64,000 nt of DNA, from assembly GCF_002796985.1 (NCBI RefSeq), contig NZ_PEKX01000018.1, positions 248,001 through 312,000 on the forward strand. The letters run 5' to 3'. Source of the stretch: Pseudomonas sp. GTDB taxonomy: Bacteria > Pseudomonadota > Gammaproteobacteria > Pseudomonadales > Pseudomonadaceae. The notes beneath the pieces are model-generated. The model had not been told where the DNA came from, searched no databases, and was given only the letters and a program-made list of their open reading frames with translations. Numbering within the stretch: position 1 is the stretch's first letter; each line of letters starts with the position of its first letter. This document shows positions 33,749 to 42,520 of this stretch, one piece after another. A program made the translations under genes and the position numbers.

Positions 33749-34879
33749 TCACGGGGCCAGCAGGCGTGCCGGCGAGAGCATCTCGGCAGTCAGGCCATGG
33801 CGGGTCAGGTGCTCGGGCAGGGCCTCGCGGCGGATCAACGCGGCGCTGGTCTCGCCCATCGCTGCCGAGGTCTGGATGCCATAGCCGCCCTGGCCCGCGA
33901 CCCAGTACAGGCCGGGCGTGGCCGGGTCGTAGCCGGACACCAGGTCGCCGTCGGCGAAGAACGAGCGCAGGCCGGCCCAGGTGTGGCTCGGGCGGCGGAT
34001 GCTGAGGGTGGTGTGCTCCTCGATCTGGTAGATGCCCAGGGCGATGTCCAGCTCTTCGGGTTGTACGTCGTGGGGCTCCACCGGATCGGCGTTGGCCGGC
34101 GAGCCGAGCAGCATGCCGGCGTCGGGCTTGAAGTAGAAGGATTCGTCCAGGCTCACCAGCACCGGCCAGGCGTGGCTATCCACGCCCTCCGGCGGGCTGA
34201 ACAGGAAGGCCGCGCGGCGCTTGGGGGTGAGGCCCAGGGGAGCGGCGCCCGCGAGTTCGGCGATCTTGTCGGACCAACTGCCGGCGGCGTTGACCAAAAC
34301 CTGCGCACGGTAGGTCTGCTGCGCGCAGCGCACTTCCCAGGAACCGTCGATACGCTTGATTTCCAGCGCTTCGCTGTCCAGTTGCACGCTGCCGCCGTTG
34401 CGCCGGATGCCGCGCAGGTAGCCCTGCAGCAGGCCGTCGGTGTCGATGTCGGCGGCGCTGGGGTCGAGCATCGCGCCGTGGACTTTCTCGCGGCGCAGCA
34501 CCGGGACGATGGCGCAGGCTTCATCCGCATCGAGCAGGCGCATCTCCGGCACGCTGTCGCGGGCGCTGTCGAACTGGCGCTGGAGTTCTTCCGGGTTGCC
34601 TTCGAAGTCCACGGTCATCTCGCCACGCGGGGTGAGGATCGGGTGCTCGACGAAGCCCTCCGGCGGGTTGTCGAAGAAGGCTCGGCTGGCGGCGGTCAGC
34701 GCGCGCACCTGCGGCGTGCCATAGGCGACGGTGTAGAGCGCCGCCGAACGGCCAGTGGAGTGGTAGCCGGCGTGGGACTCGCGCTCCAGCACGGCGACCT
34801 TGCCGTGGCGGGAGAGGAAGTAGCCGGTGGAAGCGCCGGCGATGCCGCCGCCGATGATGAGGAAATCGACTTCGATCAT
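33749..34879 (-). CDS. dauA: DauA, FAD-dependent D-arginine/D-amino-acid dehydrogenase
   Basis: 376 residues of the DAO family. The N-terminal FAD motif FLIIGGGIAGASTGYFLSRH (residues 6-25) is followed by HAGYHSTGRSAAL, which contacts the flavin. It turns D-arginine and other D-amino acids into imino acids and passes electrons to the respiratory chain, not oxygen. The start ATG at 34879 begins MIEVDFLIIGGG; the longer open frame to 35125 runs into dauB. dauB ends 13 bases upstream. Confidence 0.93.
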   Translation of the reverse strand: MIEVDFLIIGGGIAGASTGYFLSRHGKVAVLERESHAGYHSTGRSAALYTVAYGTPQVRALTAASRAFFDNPPEGFVEHPILTPRGEMTVDFEGNPEELQRQFDSARDSVPEMRLLDADEACAIVPVLRREKVHGAMLDPSAADIDTDGLLQGYLRGIRRNGGSVQLDSEALEIKRIDGSWEVRCAQQTYRAQVLVNAAGSWSDKIAELAGAAPLGLTPKRRAAFLFSPPEGVDSHAWPVLVSLDESFYFKPDAGMLLGSPANADPVEPHDVQPEELDIALGIYQIEEHTTLSIRRPSHTWAGLRSFFADGDLVSGYDPATPGLYWVAGQGGYGIQTSAAMGETSAALIRREALPEHLTRHGLTAEMLSPARLLAP

Positions 34880-34892
34880 GTTCGTCTCCGGC

Positions 34893-35840
34893 TCAGGCGT
34901 TCTGGCGTTGCAGATGGTAGAGCGCATTGGCCAGGGCGACGTCTTCCAGGCCCAGGCCGATGGAGCGGAAGAAGGCGTGGCGCTGGTAGTCCGGCCTGGC
35001 GGCCTGGCCGCTGACCAGTTCCGGCAGGTCGCCACGCAGGGTGCCGTCCCAGCCGTGCTCGTCGCGGGCCAGACGCATTTCACCGGCGGAGGCGGGCGTG
35101 GTGGCGCGGTAGTCGCAGTACACATCCATCTGCGCCAGCGACTGCGGCGGCACTTCGTGGGCGCGGGCGACGTTGGTGCTGATGGAGGTGATCAGCGCGG
35201 GTTTGCCGAGTATCGCCGGATCGAGCACCGGGGTGCCGGAGGAGGTGCACAGCAGCACCACGTCGGCGTCGACCACGGCGGCTTCGAGACTGGCGGCGGG
35301 TTCGGCGCGCGAATCGATGGCGCCGAACTGGGCCAGTACACCGGCATTCAGGTTCGGCGAATAGACGCGGATGCTCTGCCAGTCACGCAGGCCGGCCACG
35401 TAGCGCAGGTGCGCGCGGGCGACCGGACCGCTGCCGACGATGGCCAGTCGCTTGGCGTCCGGGCGGGCCAGTTCCTGCACGGCCAGAGCGGTGGTGGCGG
35501 CAGTGCGCGCGGTGGTCAGGCTGCCGGCGTCGCAGAGCAGCAGCGGCTGGCCGCTGTCCATGGACATCAGCAGGCTCCAGGCGGTGACCAGCGACTTGGG
35601 CTGGCGCACGATATAGGGCGAGGTCTTCACGCCGTAGACCTTCTGTGAGGCCAGCACGCCCAGGTAGTTGATGAAGTCGCCACCGCCGTTGGGGAATTCC
35701 ACCAGCTGCTGCGCGGGCTGCACGGCGCTGCCGGCGGCCAGTTCGACGAACATCTCGCGCATCGCCTGGAGCACGTCGACCTGTTCCAGCAGGCGTTCGG
35801 CGTCGGCCTGGTTAAGGGTGAAAGGCGTGGCGGCGGACAT
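34893..35840 (-). CDS. dauB: DauB, NAD(P)H-linked iminoarginine reductase-type protein
   Basis: 315 residues of the ornithine cyclodeaminase / mu-crystallin family. The Rossmann stretch AKRLAIVGSGPVARAHLRYV is the dinucleotide site. In P. aeruginosa, DauB works with DauA to change D-arginine into L-arginine through the imino intermediate. It is first in the dauB-dauA-dauR operon. The start ATG at 35840 has CCGGAG upstream. An AT-rich dyad ATGGA-N8-TCCAT lies just in front (35856-35873). Confidence 0.92.
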   Translation of the reverse strand: MSAATPFTLNQADAERLLEQVDVLQAMREMFVELAAGSAVQPAQQLVEFPNGGGDFINYLGVLASQKVYGVKTSPYIVRQPKSLVTAWSLLMSMDSGQPLLLCDAGSLTTARTAATTALAVQELARPDAKRLAIVGSGPVARAHLRYVAGLRDWQSIRVYSPNLNAGVLAQFGAIDSRAEPAASLEAAVVDADVVLLCTSSGTPVLDPAILGKPALITSISTNVARAHEVPPQSLAQMDVYCDYRATTPASAGEMRLARDEHGWDGTLRGDLPELVSGQAARPDYQRHAFFRSIGLGLEDVALANALYHLQRQNA

Positions 35841-35855
35841 GGCGAGACTCCGGAT

Positions 35856-35873
35856 ATGGATTTATTTTTCCAT
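35856..35873. promoter_or_regulatory. AT-rich dyad upstream of dauB
   Basis: ATGGATTTATTTTTCCAT: 5-base arms around an AT-rich core, 16 to 33 bases before the dauB start. It could be an operator for DauR or part of the promoter core. It is the only clear dyad in the gap apart from the REP. Confidence 0.35.
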
Positions 35874-35926
35874 TCTGGACTCGATTGTCTTGATCGGCAA
35901 GGGCGTGTGGTCGGGCGGGGCTCTTC

Positions 35927-36004
35927 GTAGGAGCGAGCTTGCTCGCGAACGCATTCTGCCGGTGGTTCCGGTGTCGTGTGGTTCGCGAGCAAGCTCGCTC
36001 CTAC
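35927..36004. repeat. REP palindrome
   Basis: Full-length inverted REP units with a 35-base spacer, between the dauB promoter and the end of the chemoreceptor gene. Confidence 0.9.
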
Positions 36005-36033
36005 AAAAAGCGCTCAACCTGTGTGGGGCGGCA

Positions 36034-37992
36034 TTACAGCTTGAACTGCGCCACCAGCTCTTCCTGGCTACCGGCCACGCGGCGCAGGTGCTCGCCGCAG
36101 TCGCGGGTGTGCGCGGCGGTCTTGCGGTTTTCCACGGTCATGTCGCTCAGGCGGTGCATGTGCTGGTTCACTTCCTGGGTCGTGGCGGCCTGCTGTTCGG
36201 CGGCGGCGGCGATCTGGAAGGCCATGGCGTGCACGCCCTGCAGCGAGTCGTCCAGCGCGCCGAGTGCGTCCAGTACGGCCTGGGTGTCCTGCTCCAGGGT
36301 ATGTGCCTGTTCGCTGGCGCCGCTCATGCTCGACTGCGCTTGCACGGATGAATCGCCCAGGCTGCCGACGATGGCGACGATCTCGTCGGTGGCGCTGCGG
36401 GTGCGCTGGGCGAGACTGCGCACTTCATCGGCGACCACGGCGAAGCCGCGCCCCGCTTCACCGGCGCGCGCGGCTTCGATGGCGGCGTTGAGGGCGAGCA
36501 GATTGGTCTGCTCGGCGATGGAGCGGATCACGTCGAGCACCGAGCCGATCTGCTGGCTCTCACCGGCCAGGGTCTGCACCACGCCATCGGCCTGACGCAG
36601 GCCGACCAGCAGTTGGTCCTGGCGGCCGATCATGTGTTGCAGGGTGCCCTGCATGGCGACGAAGGCTTGCCGCGCGGCGGCACTGCCGTCGGCGCTACGG
36701 CTGGCGCTGCCGGCGATTTCCTGCACGGTGGCGGCCATCTGATCGACGGCGCTGACCACCATTTCCAGCGCTTCCTGCTGCTGGTCCAGGTGGCTGCTGG
36801 TGCGGCCGGCGGCGTCGAGGATGTCGCCGCTGGCATCACCCACAGCCTCGCTGGCCTGGCGCAGACGCTCGACCACCTGGCGCCAGGCCGTGGTCATTTC
36901 ACGCAGGGCCTGCATCAGGCCGCTGCTGGCGTTGGCATCGTCGCTCAGGCGCAGCTCGCCGTTGGCCAGGCGCTGGGCCAGTGCGGCCATGCTGGCCGGT
37001 TCGCCGCCCAGTGGGCGCATCACGCTGCGGCTGACCAGCCAGGTGCCGACGGCCACGCCCACCAGGGTCAGCAGGCCGAGCACGAGGATCTGCCACATCA
37101 GCTTGCGCACCGGGGCGAAGGCCTGGGCCTGGTCCATTTCCGCCACCAGCGCCCAATGCAGGCCGTCGAGGTTCAGCGGGACGAAGGATTTCAGCGCGGG
37201 CTCGTTGCTCAGGCCGATCTCCGAGAGCCGACCTTGCTCGCCAGCCAGGGCTTTCTCGATGGCCTGGCCGGGCAGGGCGGTGGGGGTTTCCTTGTCGCGG
37301 CGTACGTGGTGATCGGCGAAACGCACCGAATCCGAGCGCAGGCTGCTGTCGCCACCGACCAGGTAGGTTTCGCCGTTATCGCCCAGGCCCTGGCGGTTCT
37401 GCATCACTTCGTTGATCGCCGCGAGCGGCAGCTCCAGCACCAGCAGCAACTGCAGCTTGCCGTTGTCCTTGATCGGCGCGGCCAGCCATTGCACTGGCTG
37501 CTGGTCGTTGGGCGCTTGCTCCAGGTCGCTGATGCTGGCCTTGCCGCTGTCCAGCGCGGTGCGGACGAACTTGCCGAAGGCGCTGTCGCGCCACTGCGGG
37601 GTACCCATGTTCTGCTGGTAGTCGACGCCACGGCCGAGGCTGAAGACCACGGTGCCGTCGCCGGCCACCAGGCGCAGTTCGCGGTAGCCGAAGGTCTTGA
37701 TGAAGTTCTCGAACACCGGGCGGTCGTAATTGGCGGTCGTCACCAGCGAAGCGCTATCCAGGCCCGCGTAGTTGCTGCCCAGGTTGGTGGCGAGGCTGCT
37801 GAGTTGGTCGTTGCGCGCCTTCCAGGCGTCCATCAGTTGCCGCTGCTTGATGCTGGCGACCGCTTCGAGGGCATTCAGGCTTTGTTCTTCGAGGGCCCGG
37901 CTGGCCTGGAGATAGACCACGATGGCCATCACCAGTACGGGGATCAGGCCGACCGAGAGGAAACTCAGAGCAAGTTTGGCGCGCAAGGGCAT
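36034..37992 (-). CDS. Methyl-accepting chemotaxis protein
   Basis: 652 residues. TM1 at about 8-29; a periplasmic region of about 270 residues that looks like a dCACHE-type double sensor (VFENFIKTFGYRELRLVAGD, then a second lobe with GDNGETYLVGGDSSLRSD); TM2 at about 299-320; a HAMP domain; then a long cytoplasmic coiled coil. The signalling tip NLLALNAAIEAARAGEAGRG is intact. The GDNGETYLVG stretch is common in chemoreceptors that bind small organic ligands, but the ligand is unknown. Position beside amino-acid genes does not settle it. No CheR-binding pentapeptide is seen at the C-terminus. Confidence 0.93.
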   Translation of the reverse strand: MPLRAKLALSFLSVGLIPVLVMAIVVYLQASRALEEQSLNALEAVASIKQRQLMDAWKARNDQLSSLATNLGSNYAGLDSASLVTTANYDRPVFENFIKTFGYRELRLVAGDGTVVFSLGRGVDYQQNMGTPQWRDSAFGKFVRTALDSGKASISDLEQAPNDQQPVQWLAAPIKDNGKLQLLLVLELPLAAINEVMQNRQGLGDNGETYLVGGDSSLRSDSVRFADHHVRRDKETPTALPGQAIEKALAGEQGRLSEIGLSNEPALKSFVPLNLDGLHWALVAEMDQAQAFAPVRKLMWQILVLGLLTLVGVAVGTWLVSRSVMRPLGGEPASMAALAQRLANGELRLSDDANASSGLMQALREMTTAWRQVVERLRQASEAVGDASGDILDAAGRTSSHLDQQQEALEMVVSAVDQMAATVQEIAGSASRSADGSAAARQAFVAMQGTLQHMIGRQDQLLVGLRQADGVVQTLAGESQQIGSVLDVIRSIAEQTNLLALNAAIEAARAGEAGRGFAVVADEVRSLAQRTRSATDEIVAIVGSLGDSSVQAQSSMSGASEQAHTLEQDTQAVLDALGALDDSLQGVHAMAFQIAAAAEQQAATTQEVNQHMHRLSDMTVENRKTAAHTRDCGEHLRRVAGSQEELVAQFKL

Positions 37993-38293
37993 GGGAGGAT
38001 TCCGACGAGTTCTTGGAATTGTTCTCGCGTGCTTTGCAAGAAGCGTGCGAATTTTTTTACGTCTGTAAATAAATCTGAGCAGAAGTGGCCGAGGTGGGCC
38101 TGGCGCGCGGGTGGTGGCGCGTTGCCATTGTTTGCGGGGGGATGGCGTACGGTCGTCCCGGCGGGTCCGGCGGGAGAAACGAGAGGCGCCAGGAAGGGGA
38201 ATGCGTCACTGGACGTAACGCCGATGGGAACAAAAAAGGCGAAGCCGGGTGGCTTCGCCTTGTTTGGGTGCGGAAGGTCAGTGCAGCGGGCGA
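37993..38293. other. Gap between the chemoreceptor and rhlB genes
   Basis: Includes an AT-rich segment, AATTTTTTTACGTCTGTAAA at 38051-38070, that probably belongs to the chemoreceptor promoter, and the rhlB terminator. No gene was found. Confidence 0.6.
38232..38261 (-). terminator. Rho-independent terminator of rhlB
   Basis: An 11-bp stem AAGGCGAAGCC / GGCTTCGCCTT (38236-38246 with 38251-38261) with a 4-base loop and a T run on the minus strand (38237-38232). Confidence 0.93.
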
Positions 38294-39865
38294 TCAGTGC
38301 TTGCGCGGTACCGGCTTGAGCAACTCGGTGGGCGGCATTTCGCAGTTGATCTTGCGGCCCAGCAGCTCTTCGATCGGCGGCAGGGCGAAGGCATCGTCCT
38401 CGCCAGCGAAGCTGATGGAGGTGCCGGTGCTGCCGGCGCGGCCGGTACGGCCGATGCGGTGCACGTAGTCGTCCGGATCTTCGGGCAGGGTGAAGTTGAT
38501 CACGTGGCTGATGCCGTCGACGTGGATGCCGCGACCGGCGACGTCGGTGGCGACCAGTACGCGAATCTTGCCTTCACGGAAGCCTTCGAGAACCTTGATG
38601 CGCTTGTGCTGCGGTACGTCACCGGACATCTGGGCGGCGCTGATGCCGTCCTTGGTCAGGCGTTCCTCGATGCGGCGAACCTCGTCCTTGCGGTTGGCAA
38701 AGACCATCACGCGAGTCCAGTCGTTCTGCGAGATCAGGTTGTACAGCAGCTTGTACTTGTCGCTGCCAGCCACGGCGTAGACGTGCTGCTCGACGGTATC
38801 GCTGGCGACGTTCTCCGGCTCGATCTCGACGATGGCGGGGTCGACGGTCCACTGCTTGGCCAGGTTCATCACGTCGTCGGTGAAGGTGGCGGAGAACAGC
38901 AGGGTCTGGCGCTCGCCCTTGTGCGGGGTCTGGCGGATGATCTGACGGACCTGCGGGATGAAGCCCATGTCGAGCATGCGGTCGGCTTCGTCCAGCACCA
39001 TCACCTCGACCATGTCCAGGTGCACCTCGCCGCGCTGGTTGAAGTCCAGCAGGCGGCCCGGGGTGGCGACCAGGATGTCGCAGAAGCGCGATTCCAGGGT
39101 CTTGAGCTGCTTGTCGAAGTCCATGCCGCCGACGAAGCTCATCACGTTCAGGCCGGTGTACTTGGCCAGGCCGAGGGCGTCGTTGGCGATCTGCACCACC
39201 AGCTCGCGGGTCGGCGCGATGATCAGTGCACGCGGCTCGCCCATGTAGCGCTCTTTCGGCGGCGGGGTCTGCAGCAGCTGGGTGATGATCGAGATGAGGA
39301 ACGCGGCGGTCTTGCCGGTGCCGGTCTGGGCGCGGCCGATGGCGTCCTGGCCGCGCAGGGTGAAGCCCAGTACCTGCGCCTGGATCGGCGTGCAGTAGGG
39401 GAAGCCCAGGTCATGGATGGCGTGCATCAGACGCGGGTCGAGGTTGAAGTCGTGGAAGCGCGTCTTGCCTTCGGCAGGCTCGACCGCGAAGTCCTCCAGC
39501 TTCCAGTTGTCGACCACCGGCGTGCGCGGCTTGCGCTCGCGGCGCGGTCTGTCGGCCCTCGGCTCGCGGGGCTTGTCGGCGTTCTCGGTTTTCGGGGAAT
39601 GCTCGGCCTTGGCGGCGTGGTCGCGTTTTTCGCCGCGTTCGCCTTTTTCGGAACGCTCGGCGCGGGGTTTGTCGCTTTTCGGGCCGCGTGCCGGCTTCTC
39701 GGCAGCATCGGCGGAATCGCCCTGGGGGCGCGGATTGCGCGGTTTGCGCGGGCGCTTCTCGCCGCTCTGGGCGGGCTCGGAGGCAGCGGGAGCGGGGGCT
39801 GCCGGCGTGGTGACGGGTTGCTCGCCATCACCCTTGCTGAAGATTTTCTTGAGTGCTTTGAGCAC
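38294..39865 (-). CDS. rhlB: RhlB-type DEAD-box RNA helicase
   Basis: 523 residues from a GTG start at 39865. Residues 1-120 are charged, rich in Lys/Arg/Pro/Glu and likely unfolded; the helicase core follows with Q motif, GRAQTGTGKT (motif I), PTRELV, TPGRLLD, VLDEADRMLD (motif II), FSATF (SAT) and HRIGRTGRAG (motif VI). RhlB unwinds RNA for the degradosome. No ATG lies in frame near the start; MLKALKKIFSKG is the expected N-terminus for Pseudomonas RhlB. An upstream ATG at 39943 would add residues without family support. Start confidence is moderate; product confidence is high. Confidence 0.9.
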   Translation of the reverse strand: MLKALKKIFSKGDGEQPVTTPAAPAPAASEPAQSGEKRPRKPRNPRPQGDSADAAEKPARGPKSDKPRAERSEKGERGEKRDHAAKAEHSPKTENADKPREPRADRPRRERKPRTPVVDNWKLEDFAVEPAEGKTRFHDFNLDPRLMHAIHDLGFPYCTPIQAQVLGFTLRGQDAIGRAQTGTGKTAAFLISIITQLLQTPPPKERYMGEPRALIIAPTRELVVQIANDALGLAKYTGLNVMSFVGGMDFDKQLKTLESRFCDILVATPGRLLDFNQRGEVHLDMVEVMVLDEADRMLDMGFIPQVRQIIRQTPHKGERQTLLFSATFTDDVMNLAKQWTVDPAIVEIEPENVASDTVEQHVYAVAGSDKYKLLYNLISQNDWTRVMVFANRKDEVRRIEERLTKDGISAAQMSGDVPQHKRIKVLEGFREGKIRVLVATDVAGRGIHVDGISHVINFTLPEDPDDYVHRIGRTGRAGSTGTSISFAGEDDAFALPPIEELLGRKINCEMPPTELLKPVPRKH

Positions 39866-39913
39866 GGTGATCTCGTACTGGTTAAGGAATGAACGGCCGC
39901 CAGTGTAATGCAA

Positions 39914-39944
39914 GATGCCCGCAGGGCGAAGTGCCACGGGCATC
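39914..39944. terminator. Hairpin between the M19 dipeptidase gene and rhlB
   Basis: GATGCCCG (39914-39921) pairs with CGGGCATC (39937-39944). It lies 18 bases after the dipeptidase stop. There is no T tail, so termination here is uncertain. Confidence 0.4.
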
Positions 39945-39961
39945 CAAGGGCTTGACTTGGC

Positions 39962-41119
39962 TTACGGAAGGTTCTCCAGCAGCAGCCGGCGCACGTTGCC
40001 GCCCATGATCGCGGCGATGTCGTCGTTGCTGAAACCGGCCCTGGCCAGGCCCTGGGTCAGTTGTGCCAGGCCGGTGGTGTCGAAGGGCGCATTCACCGCG
40101 CCGTCGAAGTCGGAACCCAGCGCGATGTGCTCGACTCCCACTTTGTCGGCGGCGTAGCGCATGGCTTTGACGATGGCGTCGACGGACGTCTCGCACACCG
40201 CGCCGTCCCAGTAGCCGATGCCGATCACTCCGCCGGTTCTGGCGATGCCACGCAGGTGGGCGTCGGTCAGGTTGCGCGGGCCGGGGCAGGTGCCGGCGAC
40301 GCCGGTGTGGGAGACGATCACCGGGCGCTTGGCGATGGCCAGCACGTCGTCGATCAGCGGGCGCGAGGCGTGGGCCAGGTCGATCAACATCTTCTTGTCT
40401 TCCAGGCGCGGGACGACTTCGCGGCCGAACTCGGTCAGGCCGCCTTTCTTCAGGCCGTGGGCGGAGCCGCCGACTTCGTTATCGAAGAAGTGGGTCAGGC
40501 CCATGATGCGGAAGCCCGCGTCATACAGGCGGTCGATATTTTCCAGCTTGCCTTCCAGCGGGTGCAGGCCTTCGGTGGCGAGCACGCCAGCGAGCTGTTT
40601 CGGGTCCTTCTGCCAGGCGCCGAGGTAGCGGCTGAAGTCGTCGCGGCTGCGGATCAGGGTCAGCTTGCCGTGGCTGTCGGCGGCGGCCTTGTCCAGCAGT
40701 TCGGCCTGGTAGAGCGCGCGTTCGAGCAGGCTGTTCCAGGTGCGCGCCGGCCAGCGCTGGGCGATCACCAGTGGGGTGATGTTGTCGCTGTCGGCACTGT
40801 TGCTTTCGTAATTGAGGCCGCGCGGGGTCTTGGTGACGGTGGAGAACACCTGCAGGCCGACGTGGCCTTCGAGCAGGCGCGGCAGGTCGGTGTGGCCGTG
40901 GTCGTGGCGGTCGAGCAGGTTGCGGTCCCAGAGCAGGGCGTCGTCGTGCAGGTCGGCGATGAACAGGGTCTGGTGCAGCGCCTGGGCCTCGGGGGAGGCG
41001 GGGTAGGGCGGCTTGCTGGCCACGGTGTTCATCTGTCGGTCCAGGTAGCCCGGCAGGTTGAAGAAGATCCCCAGGCCAACGGCCAGCAGGACGATCAGGA
41101 TGATCAGTAGTTTGCGCAT
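39962..41119 (-). CDS. Membrane-anchored M19 (renal-type) dipeptidase
   Basis: 385 residues. An N-terminal hydrophobic segment (residues 3-21) without a clear cleavage site suggests an inner-membrane anchor with the enzyme in the periplasm. The metallopeptidase family M19 zinc site begins with LFIADLHDDALLWDRN. Conserved later parts are GLTHFFDNEVGGSAHG, LIDLAHAS, VIVSHTGV and HIALGSDFDGAV. It hydrolyses dipeptides, possibly including those with D-residues. It is on the same strand as rhlB but probably has its own promoter. Confidence 0.92.
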   Translation of the reverse strand: MRKLLIILIVLLAVGLGIFFNLPGYLDRQMNTVASKPPYPASPEAQALHQTLFIADLHDDALLWDRNLLDRHDHGHTDLPRLLEGHVGLQVFSTVTKTPRGLNYESNSADSDNITPLVIAQRWPARTWNSLLERALYQAELLDKAAADSHGKLTLIRSRDDFSRYLGAWQKDPKQLAGVLATEGLHPLEGKLENIDRLYDAGFRIMGLTHFFDNEVGGSAHGLKKGGLTEFGREVVPRLEDKKMLIDLAHASRPLIDDVLAIAKRPVIVSHTGVAGTCPGPRNLTDAHLRGIARTGGVIGIGYWDGAVCETSVDAIVKAMRYAADKVGVEHIALGSDFDGAVNAPFDTTGLAQLTQGLARAGFSNDDIAAIMGGNVRRLLLENLP

Positions 41120-41222
41120 GTCAGCTTCCCGGCTTTGTTGTTATGGATGCTCTTGTCGGAGCTTGGCTGGGGCGCAATCTAACAGAAGGGCGGGGCCAGA
41201 GTAGTGGGGCCGCGCCTCGGGC

Positions 41223-42161
41223 TCAGCCGCAGAGGCAGTTGCGGCCCTTCTGCTTGGCCTGGTAGAGGGCGCCATCGGCGCGCAGGATCAGGCTCGGCAG
41301 GTTTTCCTGAAGGTCCATCTCGGCCAGGCCGAGGGATACGGTGACGCCGGGCAACACGCCCACCGGGGAATAGAAGGAGGCGACCTGTTCCAGGCTCTGG
41401 CGCAGGCGGTTGCCGATGCGCCGGGCTTCCTCGATGGCGATTTCCGGCAGGAGGATGACGAACTCCTCGCCACCGAAGCGCGCCATGCTGTCCTTGGGCC
41501 GCAGCTGGCTGCGCAGGGTGTGGGCGACCAGACAGAGCGCGTAGTCGCCGGCCAGGTGGCCGTGCTCGTCGTTGTAGTTCTTGAAGTGGTCGACATCGAG
41601 CATGAGCATGCACATGGGCTGTTCGTTGAAGGCGCAGCGCGTGCTCTCACGGTCGTAGATGTGCTCCAGCCAACGCCGGTTGAACAGCCCGGTGAGGGTG
41701 TCGATGTTGGCGTTCTGCTCGGTGTCGAGAATGATCCGGTTGCCCTGGCGCACCCGCTCGCAGAGTACCGAGAGGAGGTTCTGCATGATCTGGGGCGAAT
41801 GTTCGAACAGCCCGATCAGCGCCTCACGGTGCAGGCGCAATACGGTGGTCGGCTCGTTGGCGACGACGTAGGCGGAGGGATGATCGCTGTCGATGAAGCT
41901 GATCTCGCCGGCGCAATCACCTGGATGCAGGGTGCTCACTGGCTGATTGTCCAGCGAGCCGAGGTACACCGTCAGGTGCCCGGAGAGAACCATATAAAGG
42001 AAGTGGTTGCGGTTGAAAGGCGACAGCAGGATTTCCCCGCGGTCCAGCTCGCAGGCGCGGAAATCCTTGAGCAACAGCTGCAGGTTGGCCGCGGCCACGT
42101 TCTGGAACAGGCGCAGGTGCTGGAGTTGGCGGATGTCTTCTTTCCACTGCGCGGCTTTCAT
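41223..42161 (-). CDS. Diguanylate cyclase with cyclic-nucleotide-binding-like domain
   Basis: 312 residues from ATG 42161. Residues about 15-135 form a Crp-like cNMP-binding beta-roll (FLYMVLSGHLTVYLG, HPGDCAGEISFIDSDHPS); residues about 150-308 form a GGDEF domain with active-site GGEEF at 230-234 and the NIDTLTGLFNRRWLE start. The catalytic loop is intact, so it should make c-di-GMP. The RxxD inhibitory site is not obvious. A 26-residue longer start at 42239 is possible; neither has a strong ribosome site. Since Alg44 in this window is a c-di-GMP receptor, the two could be functionally linked, but nothing here shows it. Confidence 0.88.
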   Translation of the reverse strand: MKAAQWKEDIRQLQHLRLFQNVAAANLQLLLKDFRACELDRGEILLSPFNRNHFLYMVLSGHLTVYLGSLDNQPVSTLHPGDCAGEISFIDSDHPSAYVVANEPTTVLRLHREALIGLFEHSPQIMQNLLSVLCERVRQGNRIILDTEQNANIDTLTGLFNRRWLEHIYDRESTRCAFNEQPMCMLMLDVDHFKNYNDEHGHLAGDYALCLVAHTLRSQLRPKDSMARFGGEEFVILLPEIAIEEARRIGNRLRQSLEQVASFYSPVGVLPGVTVSLGLAEMDLQENLPSLILRADGALYQAKQKGRNCLCG

Positions 42162-42308
42162 GGCGCAGTGGCGGACTGGCGATGACTGATGATGTGCACG
42201 ACTGACTCTCCCTGTAGTCCTCTTCGCACATTGAGCCATCAGTATTAGTCAGATTTGACTACTGGCAATTCGCTCCCAAGCCCGGCCGACCGGCGGTCGG
42301 CCGGTGTT

Positions 42309-42512
42309 TCATCGGCTTTCCACCCGCTCCACATGCACGGCGTAACCACGCAGGGGCTAGGCCAGCACAGTGCGCGAGTCTAGGTCGAGGCCGCCGACGA
42401 ACAGACGCGCTTTCTGCCCGTGACGGTCATCGGCGGTCACCTCGACGCGTGGCGCCGGGGTGAGGTGCCGTGTCTCGTCTTTGACCACGCGACGAATGGC
42501 CTCCAGGCAGGA
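42309..42512 (-). pseudogene. Remnant of an unrecognised coding sequence
   Basis: The minus strand keeps a 51-codon open stretch (42512-42360) with protein-like sequence: CLEAIRRVVKDETRH near its start and ARLFVGGLDLDSR near its end. An in-frame TAG (42359-42357) follows, then 15 more codons (GYAVHVERVESR at the end) before TGA (42311-42309). The stop may come from CAG to TAG. No start codon or ribosome site is present at the 5' side, which abuts the carboxylesterase stop. I could not assign a family. It may be a decayed C-terminus. Confidence 0.45.
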
Positions 42513-42520
42513 TCAGGGGG

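Noticed and set aside
42282..42304. CCGGCCGACC/GGTCGGCCGG hairpin as a terminator
   Set aside because: The stem is perfect but no T run follows on either strand; it may be a by-product of the decayed region.
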